DNA from: Streptomyces sp. LHD-70
GTDB taxonomy: Bacteria; Actinomycetota; Actinomycetes; Streptomycetales; Streptomycetaceae
Length of the DNA: 64,000 nt
Direction: 5' to 3'
Assembly: GCF_031157275.1 (NCBI RefSeq)
Contig: NZ_JAVIFW010000007.1
Location: 186,001-250,000 of the forward strand
Position 1 is the first letter of the stretch. The number at the start of each line of letters is the position of its first letter. Made by a program: the position numbers and the translations under genes. The notes beneath the pieces were generated by a model. The model had not been told where the DNA came from, made no database searches, and was given only the letters and a program-made list of their open reading frames with translations. This document shows positions 1-8,862 of this stretch, in pieces.

Positions 1-737
1 ATGACGGCCACGATCCGCACCTCGTGGTCCCCCGTGAGCCGGGCGATCGGCACCGAGCAGCTGATCGCGTCCACCGCCGGGTCGGCGTAGCGGAGGGCGA
101 AGCCGAAGCCCGCGATGCCGGGCACGGTCTCCTCGCGCTCGACCGAGTGGCCGCGCTCCCGGATCCGCTCCAGATCGGCGAGGAGGGCGGCGCGGGCGGT
201 GAGCGTGTTCTCCGTGTACGCGGCCAACGGCTCGGCGGGGAGCGGGAGTTCAGCGTCGGCGCGCTCCGCGAGCAGGGCCTTGCCGAGCGCGGTCGCGTGC
301 GCGGGGATGCGGCGGCCGACGCGGCTGAGGGTGCGCGGGTACTCGTGCGACTCACGGGTGGCGAGGTACACGACGTCGTGACCGTCGAGCCGGGCCAGGT
401 GGATGGTCTCGCCGAGCGCCTCGGAGGCCTCGTCGAGGAAGGGCCGGATCGTCCGGACGTGCTTGTCGCTGTCGAGGTAGCCGGTGCCGGTGAGCAGGGC
501 GCGGATGCCGATGCCGTAGAGCGAGCCGGTGCTGTCGGTGCGGACCCAGCCGCAGTCGGCGAGGGTGCGGAGCAGCTCGTACATGCTGCTGCGCGGCACG
601 TCGAGTTCGGCCGCGAGTTCGTCGAGGCGGGAGGGCTCCTCGCCGCGTGACGCGAGGAGTTCGAGCAGCGCCACGGTACGGGCCGCCGACTTCACGCCGC
701 GTGCTCCCCTGCCCTGTTCACCGCCGCTTTCCGCCAT
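1..737 (-). CDS. IclR family transcriptional regulator (3' end outside window)
   Basis: A winged-helix repressor or activator of the IclR family, cut by the left edge, so only about 245 N-terminal residues are visible. The N-terminal part reads as a helix-turn-helix (SRLDELAAELDVPRSSMYEL, about residues 32-51). It is followed by the effector-binding domain, with the typical stretch HARATALGKALLAE-like near the middle (here IPAHATALGKALLAE). The ATG at 737 lies seven bases downstream of a TACGAT -10 hexamer (745-750), which suggests a leaderless mRNA. It is divergent from the permease and glucarate dehydratase genes, so it is probably their local regulator. The palindromes in the shared spacer (777-793 and 817-840) are the likely operators. 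Family is clear; the effector (glucarate or a related aldarate) is inferred from context only. Confidence 0.9.
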   Translation of the reverse strand, partial: MAESGGEQGRGARGVKSAARTVALLELLASRGEEPSRLDELAAELDVPRSSMYELLRTLADCGWVRTDSTGSLYGIGIRALLTGTGYLDSDKHVRTIRPFLDEASEALGETIHLARLDGHDVVYLATRESHEYPRTLSRVGRRIPAHATALGKALLAERADAELPLPAEPLAAYTENTLTARAALLADLERIRERGHSVEREETVPGIAGFGFALRYADPAVDAISCSVPIARLTGDHEVRIVAV

Positions 738-776
738 GGCACCGATCGTAATTCGTCACCGCAGGCCCATTGACCG

Positions 777-793
777 GGTTCGATTCACGAACC
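777..793. promoter_or_regulatory. Inverted repeat GGTTCG-N5-CGAACC, candidate operator
   Basis: Six-base arms separated by ATTCA in the spacer between the divergent IclR gene and the gntP-type permease. It lies just upstream of the IclR -10 hexamer. Size and position fit an operator, but no footprint is known. Confidence 0.45.
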
Positions 794-816
794 TAACCTG
801 CGTTCTCATACATGGA

Positions 817-840
817 CGTCATCTGGATATCCGGATGACG
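817..840. promoter_or_regulatory. 24-nt near-perfect palindrome, candidate IclR operator
   Basis: The half-site CGTCATCTGGAT is mirrored by ATCCGGATGACG with one mismatched pair. It sits about 110 nt before the permease start and about 80 nt before the IclR start, so it could serve both directions. The degree of symmetry in GC-rich spacer DNA is unlikely by chance; that IclR binds it is inference. Confidence 0.5.
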
Positions 841-850
841 CTCGGATCAC

Positions 851-890
851 TCCCCATGGCTCCCCATGACTCCCCATGACTCCCCATGGC
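851..890. repeat. Four tandem decamers TCCCCATGRC
   Basis: Four consecutive 10-nt units (third base changes GGC/GAC only) between the palindrome and the permease start. Each unit carries an ATG, at 856, 866, 876 and 886, covering all three frames. None has a ribosome-binding site, so they are probably not starts. Confidence 0.8.
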
Positions 891-951
891 TCCCCCACGG
901 CTTGCTCTGAACGACCCGCCCGAACGGCCCGCTCCTGAAGGAGAACTAGAG

Positions 952-2292
952 GTGCCTCTGCTCGTCGTCGGCATCAGCGTGCTGGTCCTGCTGCTGCTCA
1001 TGACCAGACTCAAACTCAACGGCTTCGCCGCCCTGCTGCTCGTGGCGGTCGGCGTCGCCCTGGTCCGCGGCATACCCGTCGCCGAGATTCCGGAGGTGCT
1101 CTCCGAGGGCATCGGCGGACAGATCGGCGACACCATGCTGACCATCGGCCTCGGCGCCATGGTCGGCCGCGTCATGGGTGACTCCGGCGCCGCGCAGCGC
1201 ATCGCCGACCGGCTGCTCGCCGCCTTCGGGCCGCGCTGGGTGCAGGTCGCGATGGTGGTCGCGGCGATGCTCATCGGCGTGACGATGTTCTACGAGGTGG
1301 CCTTCGTCATCATCGTCCCGGTCGCGTTCACCCTGGTCCGGGTCACCGGCGCCAATCTGCTCTGGGTCGGACTGCCGATGTCCATCGCGCTGTCCACCAT
1401 GCACAGTTTCCTGCCGCCGCACCCCGGCCCCACCGCAGTCGCCGCCACCTTCGACGCCTCCTCCGGACTCACCCTGTTCTACGGCCTGTTCATCGCCGTT
1501 CCGGCCGGCGCGCTGATCGCCCTGCTGTGGCCGCGCCTGCCGTTCGTCCGCAGGATGAACCCCGAACTCCCCAAGGGCCTGGTCAGCAAGCGGGTCTTCG
1601 AGGCCGACGAGATGCCCGGCATGGGCTGGTCGCTGTTCGTCGCGCTGTTCCCCGTCGTCCTGATCGCCGGTGCCGCCGTCGCCGACATGGTGTGGGCGGG
1701 CAGCGACAGCCCGGTCCTGCACACCGTCGAGTTCATCGGCTCCGCGCCCATCGCGCTGCTGCTCACCCTGCTCCTCTCGATGTGGGTGTTCGGGCCGCGC
1801 ATCGGCCGCAGCCTCGGCGAGGTCGCCGACTCCTGCAAGTCCGCCGCCTCGGCCATGGCGATGATCCTCCTGGTCATCGGCGCGGGCGGCGCGTTCAAGC
1901 AGGTCCTCATCGACGGCGGGATCTCCGACTACATCAAGGCCGCCACCGACGGCTGGGACATCTCCCCGCTCCTCCTCGCCTGGCTGATCGCCGCGATCCT
2001 GCGCATCGCGCTCGGCTCCGCGACCGTCGCCGTCGTCACCGCCTCCGGCGTCGTGCTCCCGTTGCTCGCGGGCAGCGGCGCGCACCCCGAGATGATGGTC
2101 CTCGCGGTCTCCTGCGGCTCGATCGCGTTCTCGCATGTGAACGACCCGGGGTTCTGGATGTTCAAGGAGTACTTCAACCTCTCCGTGATCGACGCCATCA
2201 AGGCCCGTACGACGTACACCACGACCCTCGCGGTCCTCGGCCTCGGCGGCGTCCTCGCGATGGAGGGCGTACTCGACGCGCTCAGCCTGTGA
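952..2292 (+). CDS. GntP family gluconate/aldarate:H+ symporter
   Basis: A 446-residue integral membrane permease of the GntP family, close to the 438-450 residues usual for E. coli members. Many hydrophobic helices are visible. Family signatures include [10 protein letters not shown] (about residue 163) and the C-terminal [13 protein letters not shown]. The GTG at 952 is chosen because GAAGGAG lies eight bases upstream; the in-frame ATG at 886 lies in a decamer repeat and has no such site. It is followed 74 nt later by glucarate dehydratase and preceded by a divergent IclR gene, which argues for uptake of glucarate or a related sugar acid across the cytoplasmic membrane. The substrate is inferred from context. 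Confidence 0.9.
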   Translation: MPLLVVGISVLVLLLLMTRLKLNGFAALLLVAVGVALVRGIPVAEIPEVLSEGIGGQIGDTMLTIGLGAMVGRVMGDSGAAQRIADRLLAAFGPRWVQVAMVVAAMLIGVTMFYEVAFVIIVPVAFTLVRVTGANLLWVGLPMSIALSTMHSFLPPHPGPTAVAATFDASSGLTLFYGLFIAVPAGALIALLWPRLPFVRRMNPELPKGLVSKRVFEADEMPGMGWSLFVALFPVVLIAGAAVADMVWAGSDSPVLHTVEFIGSAPIALLLTLLLSMWVFGPRIGRSLGEVADSCKSAASAMAMILLVIGAGGAFKQVLIDGGISDYIKAATDGWDISPLLLAWLIAAILRIALGSATVAVVTASGVVLPLLAGSGAHPEMMVLAVSCGSIAFSHVNDPGFWMFKEYFNLSVIDAIKARTTYTTTLAVLGLGGVLAMEGVLDALSL

Positions 2293-2366
2293 CCTCCCCC
2301 GAACTCCCCGCTCCCGTAAGGGACTTCGCCCCCATGCGCAGCCACACCGAACAACCGAAGGACCCC

Positions 2367-3707
2367 ATGAGCCGCACCCCCTCGCAGCCGACCGTCACCG
2401 CGTTCTCCGTCGTCCCCGTCGCCGGCCGGGACTGCATGGAGCTGAACCTGTCCGGCGCCCACGGCCCGTACTTCACCCGCAACGTCGTCGTCCTCACCGA
2501 CTCCGAGGGCCGTACGGGCCTGGGTGAGGTGCCCGGCGGGGAGAAGATCACGCAGACGCTGCGGGACGCCGAATCCCTGGTCGTGGGCGCGAAGGTGGGC
2601 GACTACCAGCGGGTCCTGCGCGAGATCGGCGACCGCTTCCGGGACCGCGACGCGGGCGGCCGCGGCGCCCAGACCTTCGACCTGCGCACCACCGTGCACG
2701 CCGTCACCGCCGTCGAGTCCGCCCTGCTCGACCTGCTCGGCCGGCACCTCGACGTGCCCGTCGCCGCCCTCCTCGGCGACGGGCAACAGCGCGCCGCCGT
2801 ACAGGTGTTGGGCTACCTCTTCTACGTCGGCGACCCGGACCGCACCGACCTGGAGTACGCCGGCGAGCCCGAAGCCGCCGACCCCTGGCACCGCATCCGG
2901 CACGAGGAGGCGCTCACCCCCGAGGCGATCGTCCGCCAGGCCGAGACCACGTACGAGCGGTACGGCTTCCGCGACTTCAAGCTGAAGGGCGGTGTGCTGC
3001 CCGGCGCGGAAGAGGTCGCCGCGGTCCGTGCCCTCAAGGAACGCTTCCCCGAGGCGCGGATCACCCTTGACCCGAACGGCGCCTGGTCGCTGCGCGAGGC
3101 CGTGGAGCTGTGCGCCCCGCTGACCGACGTGCTCGCGTACGCGGAGGACCCCTGCGGCGCCGAGGACGGTTACTCGGGGCGTGAGGTGCTCGCCGAATTC
3201 CGGCGCGCGACCGGGCTCCCCACCGCCACCAACATGATCGCCACCGACTGGCGGCAGTTGACGCACGCCCTCGCCCTGCAGTCCGTCTCCATCCCCCTCG
3301 CCGACCCGCACTTCTGGACCATGCGCGGCTCCGTGCGGGTGGCGCAGCTGTGCCACGCGATGGGCCTGACCTGGGGCTGCCACTCCAACAACCACTTCGA
3401 CATCTCGCTCGCCATGGTCACGCACTGCGGTGCCGCGGCCCCCGGCGCGTACAACGCCCTGGACACCCACTGGATCTGGCAGGAGGGCCTGGAGCGGCTG
3501 ACCATCGCGCCGCCGCGCATCGTCGACGGCGAGATCGCGGTGCCGGACGCGCCCGGCCTCGGCGTCACCCTCGACCGGGACCGCCTCGCCGCCGCCCACG
3601 AGCTGTACCTGGAGAAGGCCCTGGGCGCGCGGGACGACAGCACCGCCATGCAATTCCTCGTCCCCGACTGGAAGTTCGACCCCAAGCGGCCCTGCCTGGT
3701 GCGCTGA
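2367..3707 (+). CDS. gudD: Glucarate dehydratase
   Basis: Enolase-superfamily enzyme that dehydrates D-glucarate to 5-keto-4-deoxyglucarate, Mg2+-dependent and cytosolic. With the ATG at 2367 it is 446 residues, exactly the length of E. coli GudD, and it aligns from its first residues. Visible landmarks are [16 protein letters not shown], the KLKGG lysines near residue 206, DPNGAWS (metal ligand), EDPCGAE, and the catalytic His in HSNNHFD near residue 339. An alternative ATG at 2334 has a better-spaced purine stretch but adds residues not found in the family. It probably shares a transcript with the permease upstream. No downstream kdgD-like gene is present, so the next pathway step must be encoded elsewhere. 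Confidence 0.95.
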   Translation: MSRTPSQPTVTAFSVVPVAGRDCMELNLSGAHGPYFTRNVVVLTDSEGRTGLGEVPGGEKITQTLRDAESLVVGAKVGDYQRVLREIGDRFRDRDAGGRGAQTFDLRTTVHAVTAVESALLDLLGRHLDVPVAALLGDGQQRAAVQVLGYLFYVGDPDRTDLEYAGEPEAADPWHRIRHEEALTPEAIVRQAETTYERYGFRDFKLKGGVLPGAEEVAAVRALKERFPEARITLDPNGAWSLREAVELCAPLTDVLAYAEDPCGAEDGYSGREVLAEFRRATGLPTATNMIATDWRQLTHALALQSVSIPLADPHFWTMRGSVRVAQLCHAMGLTWGCHSNNHFDISLAMVTHCGAAAPGAYNALDTHWIWQEGLERLTIAPPRIVDGEIAVPDAPGLGVTLDRDRLAAAHELYLEKALGARDDSTAMQFLVPDWKFDPKRPCLVR

Positions 3708-3740
3708 CCGGCCCTGACCGGCCCTGACCGGCCTGACCGG
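3703..3740. repeat. Tandem GCCCTGACCG repeat at the gudD stop
   Basis: About four 8-10 nt units of (GC)CCTGACCG that begin inside the gudD stop codon region and run into the intergenic spacer. Confidence 0.75.
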
Positions 3741-3804
3741 CTCCAGGAGCAGCGCGGCGGATCGCGTACGAGAAGATCGACCGAGGGGAACGGGAGGTAC
3801 GGAC

Positions 3805-4560
3805 GTGGACGGCGGCTCGGCGGCACTCCTTGTCGCGGCGGGGGTGGCGTCGGGGCTCGCCGGGTCGATCGCCGGGCTCGCGTCGCTGTTCAGCTACCCG
3901 GCCCTCCTTGCCGCGGGTCTGCCGCCGGTGGCCGCGAACGTCACCAACACGGTGGCCCTGTTCACCAACACCGTGGGCACCGCCGCCGGTTCACGCCCCG
4001 AACTGCGCGGCCAGCGGCGGCGCCTGATCCGCCTCGGCGTGCTCGCCGCCGCGGGCGGATCGCTCGGCGCCGTATTGCTGCTCACCACCCCGGCGTCGGC
4101 GTTCGAGGCGGCCGTGCCGTGGCTGATCGCTCTGGGCTCGGTCCTGATCCTGGTCCGAGAGCCACTGCGCCGGCTGGTCGAGCGCCTGCCGGACCGCTCC
4201 GACCGCTCGTCGTACGTCCTCACCGGCGCGGTGCTCCTCGTCGGCCTGTACGGCGGGTACTTCGGCGCCGCCGCCGGGGTGCTGATGCTCGCCGTCCTGT
4301 CCCTCTCGGCGAGCGAGCCGCTGCCGGTGACCAACGCGGTGAAGAACATCGCGACCGGCGCCGCCAACATCACGGCCGCGGTCGCCTACGCCTTCCTCGC
4401 CCCGGTCCACTGGGCCGCCGCCGCGGCCCTCGGCCTCGGCTGCCTGGCCGGGAGCCGCCTCGGACCGGTCGTCGTCCGCCGCCTCCCGGAGAAGCCGCTG
4501 CGGATCGGAATCGCCTTGGCGGGCCTGGGACTTGCGGTCTCCCTCTGGTACCAGGCGTAG
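3805..4560 (+). CDS. TauE/SafE family permease
   Basis: A 251-residue membrane protein of the TauE/SafE (DUF81) family, which exports sulfite, sulfoacetate or other organic anions. It shows the two-fold repeat of the family: an N-terminal [19 protein letters not shown] with [13 protein letters not shown], and a second half [17 protein letters not shown] with [21 protein letters not shown] 3805 is preceded by GGGAGG at a spacing of seven. It stands alone, with tandem-repeat spacers on both sides. A second family member is encoded at 6980-7741. Substrate unknown. Confidence 0.88.
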   Translation: MDGGSAALLVAAGVASGLAGSIAGLASLFSYPALLAAGLPPVAANVTNTVALFTNTVGTAAGSRPELRGQRRRLIRLGVLAAAGGSLGAVLLLTTPASAFEAAVPWLIALGSVLILVREPLRRLVERLPDRSDRSSYVLTGAVLLVGLYGGYFGAAAGVLMLAVLSLSASEPLPVTNAVKNIATGAANITAAVAYAFLAPVHWAAAAALGLGCLAGSRLGPVVVRRLPEKPLRIGIALAGLGLAVSLWYQA

Positions 4561-4580
4561 TGGCGAGGGCTCTTCCCGAA

Positions 4581-4655
4581 CGGCGCGATCGGCCCGGATC
4601 GGCCCGGATCGGCACGGATCAGCCTGGATCGTCACGAATCGGCCTGGATCGGCCC
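4581..4655. repeat. 10-nt tandem repeat GGCCCGGATC (about 7.5 units)
   Basis: Seven decamers with increasing divergence from the centre outwards, between the TauE-like gene and the acetyltransferase. It looks like a small slipped-strand array; no coding function is seen. Confidence 0.85.
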
Positions 4656-4699
4656 AAAACCACGTGCGGCCCGCACCCGGGACTGCTGAGATCAGGCCC

Positions 4700-5506
4700 A
4701 TGAGCACCCCTCTCCTCGGCGAAGCCGACCTGACGGACCGGATGGAACGGAATCTGGCCGAACACGCCTGTCATCTGCATCGGCACATGACCGGTGCGAG
4801 CGTCACCGACAGCGGTGACCTCCTGATCGCCGACAGCGGCCTGGACGACGACACCTTCAACATCGTCGCCTCGGCACGGTTCACGCCCGGCACCGCCGCG
4901 GCACGGATCGCCGAGACCACGCGGGCGGTGGCGCGCACCGGCCGCCGCTTCTCCTGGTGGGTGGGGCCCGCCTCGGCCCCGACGGACCTCGCCGCCCGCC
5001 TGACGGCCGCCGGTCTGCCCGCGTCCGAGCACGAGACGGCCATGTGGGCCGAGCTCGACGACACCCTGCCGCCGCCCACCGCCCGGGGACTGGACATCCA
5101 GGCGGTGACCACGCCCGACCAGCTCGCCGACTACGCCACAGTGCTCGCCGCGAACTGGACCCCGCCCGCCGACACCGTCCGCACCTTCTTCACCCGGGCC
5201 GCCCCGCAGGCCCTCGCCGCGCGCTGCCCGGCCACCTACCTGGTCGGCTATGTGGACGGCCGTCCCGTCTGCTCGGCCGAAGTGCTCTCGCACGCGGGCG
5301 TGGCCGGTATCTACAACATCTGCACCCTGGCCTCACACCGCCGACGCGGCCACGGCACGGCCATCACGCTCTCCGCCCTCCAGACGGCCCGCGACCAGGA
5401 CCACCCTTTCGCGGTCCTCCAGGCCGCCACCGACGGCGAACGCGTCTACCGCCGCCTCGGTTTCCGCTCCTGCGGCCGCTTCACCGAACACGCCCTCACC
5501 CCCTGA
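4700..5506 (+). CDS. GNAT family N-acetyltransferase (two-domain length)
   Basis: A 268-residue GNAT protein, longer than a single GNAT fold (about 150). The C-terminal half has the acetyl-CoA pyrophosphate-binding motif as [11 protein letters not shown] (about residues 214-224) and the closing [11 protein letters not shown]. The N-terminal half (residues 1-110) is a weaker, probably degenerate or accessory domain. ATG 4700 is the first start after the repeat array and has no strong ribosome-binding site. No neighbour suggests the acceptor substrate. Confidence 0.82.
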   Translation: MSTPLLGEADLTDRMERNLAEHACHLHRHMTGASVTDSGDLLIADSGLDDDTFNIVASARFTPGTAAARIAETTRAVARTGRRFSWWVGPASAPTDLAARLTAAGLPASEHETAMWAELDDTLPPPTARGLDIQAVTTPDQLADYATVLAANWTPPADTVRTFFTRAAPQALAARCPATYLVGYVDGRPVCSAEVLSHAGVAGIYNICTLASHRRRGHGTAITLSALQTARDQDHPFAVLQAATDGERVYRRLGFRSCGRFTEHALTP

Positions 5507-5561
5507 ACTCCCCCTATTTCCCGGGTGGTTCGGCACGCGACTGCACTAGGGTTGCCCGACC

Positions 5562-5963
5562 ATGGCCGTTCTCCTCGGAATCAATCACCTGACACTGGCG
5601 ACCGACGACCTCGACCGGCTCGTCACGTACTACACGGAACTCCTCGGGGCCGCAGTCGCCTTCGAGCGTGCGGCTACCCCGTCCGACCCCCGGATCGCCG
5701 CCCTCGACGTCGGCGGGGACGACCACCTGATGGTCGTCGAGACACCCGCCGCCGCCACGACCGGCCCCGATCCCCTGGGCGGGGCGGGCTGGGGACTGCG
5801 CGTCGGGACGTACGCCCAGCTGTGCGAGGTACGCGAGCGCCTCCTGGCGGCTGAGTGGCCGGTCGGCGAGATCGAGACGCTGCCCGCGCAGTGGACGATG
5901 ACCGCGCGCGACCCCGACGGCCGCCCCGTCGACGTACGGGCCCATCGCCCCCGCGGCGCATGA
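5562..5963 (+). CDS. VOC family protein (glyoxalase/bleomycin-resistance fold)
   Basis: A 133-residue vicinal-oxygen-chelate protein: INHLTLATDDLDRLVTYYTELLGA at the start (metal-ligand His in NHL) and MTARDPDGRPVDVRAH at the end, as in small glyoxalase-like or thiol-transfer enzymes of the group. A TAGGGT -10 (5547-5552) lies nine bases before the ATG and no Shine-Dalgarno is seen, so the mRNA may be leaderless. It overlaps the next acetyltransferase by ATGA, indicating translational coupling. Exact reaction not predictable. Confidence 0.85.
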   Translation: MAVLLGINHLTLATDDLDRLVTYYTELLGAAVAFERAATPSDPRIAALDVGGDDHLMVVETPAAATTGPDPLGGAGWGLRVGTYAQLCEVRERLLAAEWPVGEIETLPAQWTMTARDPDGRPVDVRAHRPRGA

Positions 5964-6439
5964 GGGTCAGACTCGCGTACGAGCCGGACCTGCCCGGCCT
6001 GCTCTCCCTGGCCGCCCAGGTGGAGCGATGGTTCGGGCCGATGGTCGACGAGCCCGGATTCCACCGCGCCCTGACCGAGCACCTCCGCCGGTCCACCGCG
6101 CTCGTCGCCGACGCCGACGACGGCCAGGAGATCGTCGGCGGACTGCTCTTCGGCCCCGACTCCCCCACGTACCACGTCGATTGGCTCATCGTCTCGGCGC
6201 GCGTGCGGGGGCAGGGAGTCGGTTCGGCGCTGCTGGCCGACGCGCTGCGCAGGTTCGTACGGGAGCCGGGGACCCTCGACGTGGTCACGTTCGGCGCCGA
6301 CCACCCCGGGGCCGTCGCCAGCGGTGCGCGGGTCTTCTACGAGCGGCTCGGCTTCGTCCCCGGCGAGGCCGCCGACCCGGGCCCCGAGGGCGGATCGCGG
6401 CAGGTCTACCGCCGTGCCGTCACTCCCACCCCGACCTGA
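5960..6439 (+). CDS. GNAT family N-acetyltransferase
   Basis: A 159-residue single-domain GNAT enzyme. The acetyl-CoA loop is VRGQGVGSALL (about residues 84-94) and the terminal strand is RVFYERLGFVPG. The ATG at 5960 overlaps the TGA of the VOC gene (ATGA), so it is the second gene of a two-gene unit. Substrate unknown; pairing with a VOC protein hints at detoxification of a small molecule, but that is inference. Confidence 0.88.
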   Translation: MRVRLAYEPDLPGLLSLAAQVERWFGPMVDEPGFHRALTEHLRRSTALVADADDGQEIVGGLLFGPDSPTYHVDWLIVSARVRGQGVGSALLADALRRFVREPGTLDVVTFGADHPGAVASGARVFYERLGFVPGEAADPGPEGGSRQVYRRAVTPTPT

Positions 6440-6500
6440 CGGCGCGGCCTAGCGCCCCTCCCCTCCCCCGGGAGCCCCTTCGCGCAGACCACGCCACAAC

Positions 6501-6971
6501 CTACGTCCGCCCAGTGTCCGTCGGCCACAGTGCGGCGGACACCGGTGCCGGGCCATGGCTCTCGGCTCCGTCGCCGTGCCGCAGCACCCAGTCGTCGAGG
6601 TCGGCGGCGGCCTCGTGCGGCGCGAGGTCGGTGTACGTACGCCACCATGCGTCCACGCACGCCCCCGTGCCGCCGAGGCGTTCGTACCGCTCGGCCGCCG
6701 TCACGTACCGGCGGGCCGCGTCCAGGACCCGGGCGGCCTCGGCCAGGGTCGCGCCCGGGGTGCGGGGGCTGCCGTCGGCATGCAGGGTGCCGCGGCCCAC
6801 CGGGACGGCGGCGCGGGCGAGTTCGGCCAGTTCGCAGGCGGCCTGGGCCACGGCGAGGCGGGCGCGCAGGGGGTCCGGGGACGCGTCCTGGCACGGTCCG
6901 GCGGCGCTCGACACCGGCTGCTCGTACTCCTCGTATCCCTCGTACCCCCCGTACTCCTCGTACCGCGTCAT
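6501..6971 (-). CDS. Hypothetical protein with Tyr/Glu-repeat N terminus
   Basis: A 156-residue protein I do not recognise beyond its resemblance to Streptomyces hypotheticals. The start (MTRYEEYGGYEGYEEYEQ) is a Tyr/Glu/Gly repeat encoded by repeated TACGAGG-like units. The remainder is Ala-rich and helical (LAVAQAACELAELARAAV; LAEAARVLDAARRYVTAAER), ending in WWRTYTDLAPHEAAADLDDWV. No signal peptide or membrane segment. It starts eight bases after the TauE-like gene on the same strand ends, so the two are probably co-transcribed. Confidence 0.7.
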   Translation of the reverse strand: MTRYEEYGGYEGYEEYEQPVSSAAGPCQDASPDPLRARLAVAQAACELAELARAAVPVGRGTLHADGSPRTPGATLAEAARVLDAARRYVTAAERYERLGGTGACVDAWWRTYTDLAPHEAAADLDDWVLRHGDGAESHGPAPVSAALWPTDTGRT

Positions 6972-6979
6972 GCCCGCCC

Positions 6980-7741
6980 TCACCCCCGTACGAAGTAGAG
7001 GACGGTCATCGTGATCGCGATGGTGAGGATGACTGTGCGCAGCAGGCGGTCCGGGAGGCGGCGGGCGATGTGGGCGCCGGTGAAGCCGCCGGCGACCGCG
7101 CCGACCAGCATCGCCGCGAGGATCAGCGGGGTGTCGAGGGCGTCCGAGGCGATCAGGAAGAGGCCGGTGGCGCTCAGATAGACGGCGGCGAGCTGCGCGA
7201 CCCGCATCGGGTTGCTGGTCGCGGTGTCGAGGCCGAGACCGATGCCCCACAGGGCGAACATCATGATGCCTACGGCTCCGCCGAAGTATCCGCCGTAGAG
7301 GGCCAGGAAGAACTGACCGATCAGGACGGCCCGCGCGCTCATGCCGAGCGGCCTGCCGAGCGCGTCGCTCACCAGTCCCGCGAGGCGTCTGCCGAAGGCC
7401 AGGACGAGCGTGGCGAAGGCGAGCAGCCAGGGCACGGCCGCCTCGAAGGACGCCGAGGGCAGGGTGAGGACCAGCAAGGCGCCGAGTGCGCCGCCGAGCA
7501 CGCTGATCGCGGTGAGGGTCCGGGTGGACGCAGGTCCGACAGGGGCGAGTTCGCGCCGGTAGACCCAGGCGCTCGCCACCGCCCCGGGCACGAGCGCGAT
7601 GGTGGAGGCCGCGTTGGCGGTCACCGGGGCGAGGCCGACGGCGACGAGGGCGGGCAGCGCCACGAAGGTGCCGCCGCCACCGACGGAGTTCAGCATTCCG
7701 GCGACCGTACCGGCGAGCAGGACGAGCAGCGTCTCGGACAT
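6980..7741 (-). CDS. TauE/SafE family permease
   Basis: A 253-residue multi-pass membrane protein with TauE signatures: AGMLNSVGGGGTFVALPALVAVGL near the N terminus, TANAASTIALVPGAVAS, and GYFGGAVGIMMF in the second half. ATG 7741 (MSETLL) is chosen over an upstream in-frame ATG because the family begins at the first hydrophobic helix. It is divergent from a LysR gene and shares an 84-nt spacer with it that contains a perfect 27-nt palindrome. This makes it the probable LysR target. Probably exports or imports a small organic or sulfur oxyanion; the substrate is unknown. Confidence 0.88.
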   Translation of the reverse strand: MSETLLVLLAGTVAGMLNSVGGGGTFVALPALVAVGLAPVTANAASTIALVPGAVASAWVYRRELAPVGPASTRTLTAISVLGGALGALLVLTLPSASFEAAVPWLLAFATLVLAFGRRLAGLVSDALGRPLGMSARAVLIGQFFLALYGGYFGGAVGIMMFALWGIGLGLDTATSNPMRVAQLAAVYLSATGLFLIASDALDTPLILAAMLVGAVAGGFTGAHIARRLPDRLLRTVILTIAITMTVLYFVRG

Positions 7742-7793
7742 CGCCCGAGCATCGCCCGGCGACGGGTGCGTGCACAATGCGTGATCGCTGTAC

Positions 7794-7820
7794 GCAGCCT
7801 AAGGCTCAGCCTTAGGCTGC
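7794..7820. promoter_or_regulatory. Perfect 27-nt palindrome (13-bp arms), LysR operator over -10
   Basis: Arms GCAGCCTAAGGCT and AGCCTTAGGCTGC flank one central C. The right arm contains TAGGCT (7813-7818), seven bases before the lysR ATG, a leaderless -10 arrangement. By symmetry the left arm presents the same hexamer to the divergent permease. Binding here would block lysR transcription. Confidence 0.7.
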
Positions 7821-7825
7821 CCGGC

Positions 7826-8734
7826 ATGCGCTACGACCTCGACGACCTCCGCCTGTTTCTGCACGTCGTGACGGAGGGCTCGATCACAGCGGGCGCGCGG
7901 CGGATGCATCTGAGCCTGCCGTCGGCGAGTGCGCGGGTGCGTGCGCTTGAGCATCACGCGGGGGTGACGCTCCTGGAGCGCGGCCGCCGCGGCGTACGCC
8001 CTACGCCCGCGGGCGCGACGCTCGCCCGGCACGCGCGCGAGGTACTCGACCGGACGGCCCGCCTGGAGAGCGCCGTCGCCAGCTATAGCCGGACGCCCAC
8101 CGCACCGCTCACGCTGCTCAGCGGCGGCTCGGCGATGCACCGGCTCGTGCCGCAGGCCCTGGTGTCGTTCCTGCGGGAGCACCCGGACGTGGACGTGACG
8201 CTGCGCGAGTGCCGCACCCCGGAGACGGTGCGGCTGCTCGCCGACGGCGAGGGCGACCTCGGGGTGGTCGTGGACGACGAGGCGCGGGACTGCGGGCTGC
8301 GGCTCGAACCGCTCGGGGACGACTCCCTGGTGGTGGCGGGCCAGGCGGACGGCATTCTCTCGGGCCGTACGTCGGTGACGTACAGCGAGGTGGCCGAGCA
8401 TCCGCTGGTCGGGCTCGACTCGGGGTCGTCGCTGCAGCGCTGGATCGACCAGCACCTGGGCCCGCACGCCCCGGCGGTACGGCACCGGACGCGGGTCGCG
8501 AGCCTGCACACCCTGATCGCGCTGGCCGCGGCGGGCGTCGGCCTCGCGGTGGTGCCGCGTCGCGCCGTCGACCCCGGGCTCCCCCTCGACGTGTGCGAGC
8601 TGCGCGAGCCCTGGGCCCGGCGCACCCATCTCCTTGCCCGGGGCGTCGGCGAGAGCCCGCATCCGGAGGCGGTCGAGGCGCTGGCCGAGCACCTGCGGCG
8701 GGCGGCTGGGGCAGAACCGGCCGGCTCGACCTGA
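7826..8734 (+). CDS. LysR family transcriptional regulator
   Basis: A 302-residue LysR-type regulator: N-terminal winged HTH (LRLFLHVVTEGSITAGARRM, then SLPSASARVRALE) and a C-terminal periplasmic-binding-like effector domain ending in a typical ALAEHLRRA helix. The ATG at 7826 has no ribosome-binding site. A TAGGCT -10 ends seven bases upstream inside the perfect palindrome 7794-7820, so the gene is probably leaderless and autoregulated. The divergent TauE-like permease is the obvious target. Confidence 0.93.
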   Translation: MRYDLDDLRLFLHVVTEGSITAGARRMHLSLPSASARVRALEHHAGVTLLERGRRGVRPTPAGATLARHAREVLDRTARLESAVASYSRTPTAPLTLLSGGSAMHRLVPQALVSFLREHPDVDVTLRECRTPETVRLLADGEGDLGVVVDDEARDCGLRLEPLGDDSLVVAGQADGILSGRTSVTYSEVAEHPLVGLDSGSSLQRWIDQHLGPHAPAVRHRTRVASLHTLIALAAAGVGLAVVPRRAVDPGLPLDVCELREPWARRTHLLARGVGESPHPEAVEALAEHLRRAAGAEPAGST

Positions 8735-8810
8735 CATAGCTGCTGACCTGGGGTTTTCTCCAGCGCCCCGACCCAGGGAATATCTCCGCGGACTGGTACG
8801 CTGAGCGTGC

Positions 8811-8828
8811 TAGTTGAATAATCAACTA
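8811..8828. promoter_or_regulatory. Inverted repeat TAGTTGA-N4-TCAACTA
   Basis: Seven-base perfect arms 35 nt before the flavin monooxygenase start. An AT-rich site of this size is typical of MarR-family operators, but no MarR gene is in the window, so the regulator is unknown. Confidence 0.6.
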
Positions 8829-8862
8829 ATAGCCGATGCCGACCCACACGGAGGTGGCTCCC

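Noticed and set aside
1929..3653. 574-codon frame antisense to gudD
   Set aside because: Low-complexity shadow; gudD aligns end to end on the plus strand.
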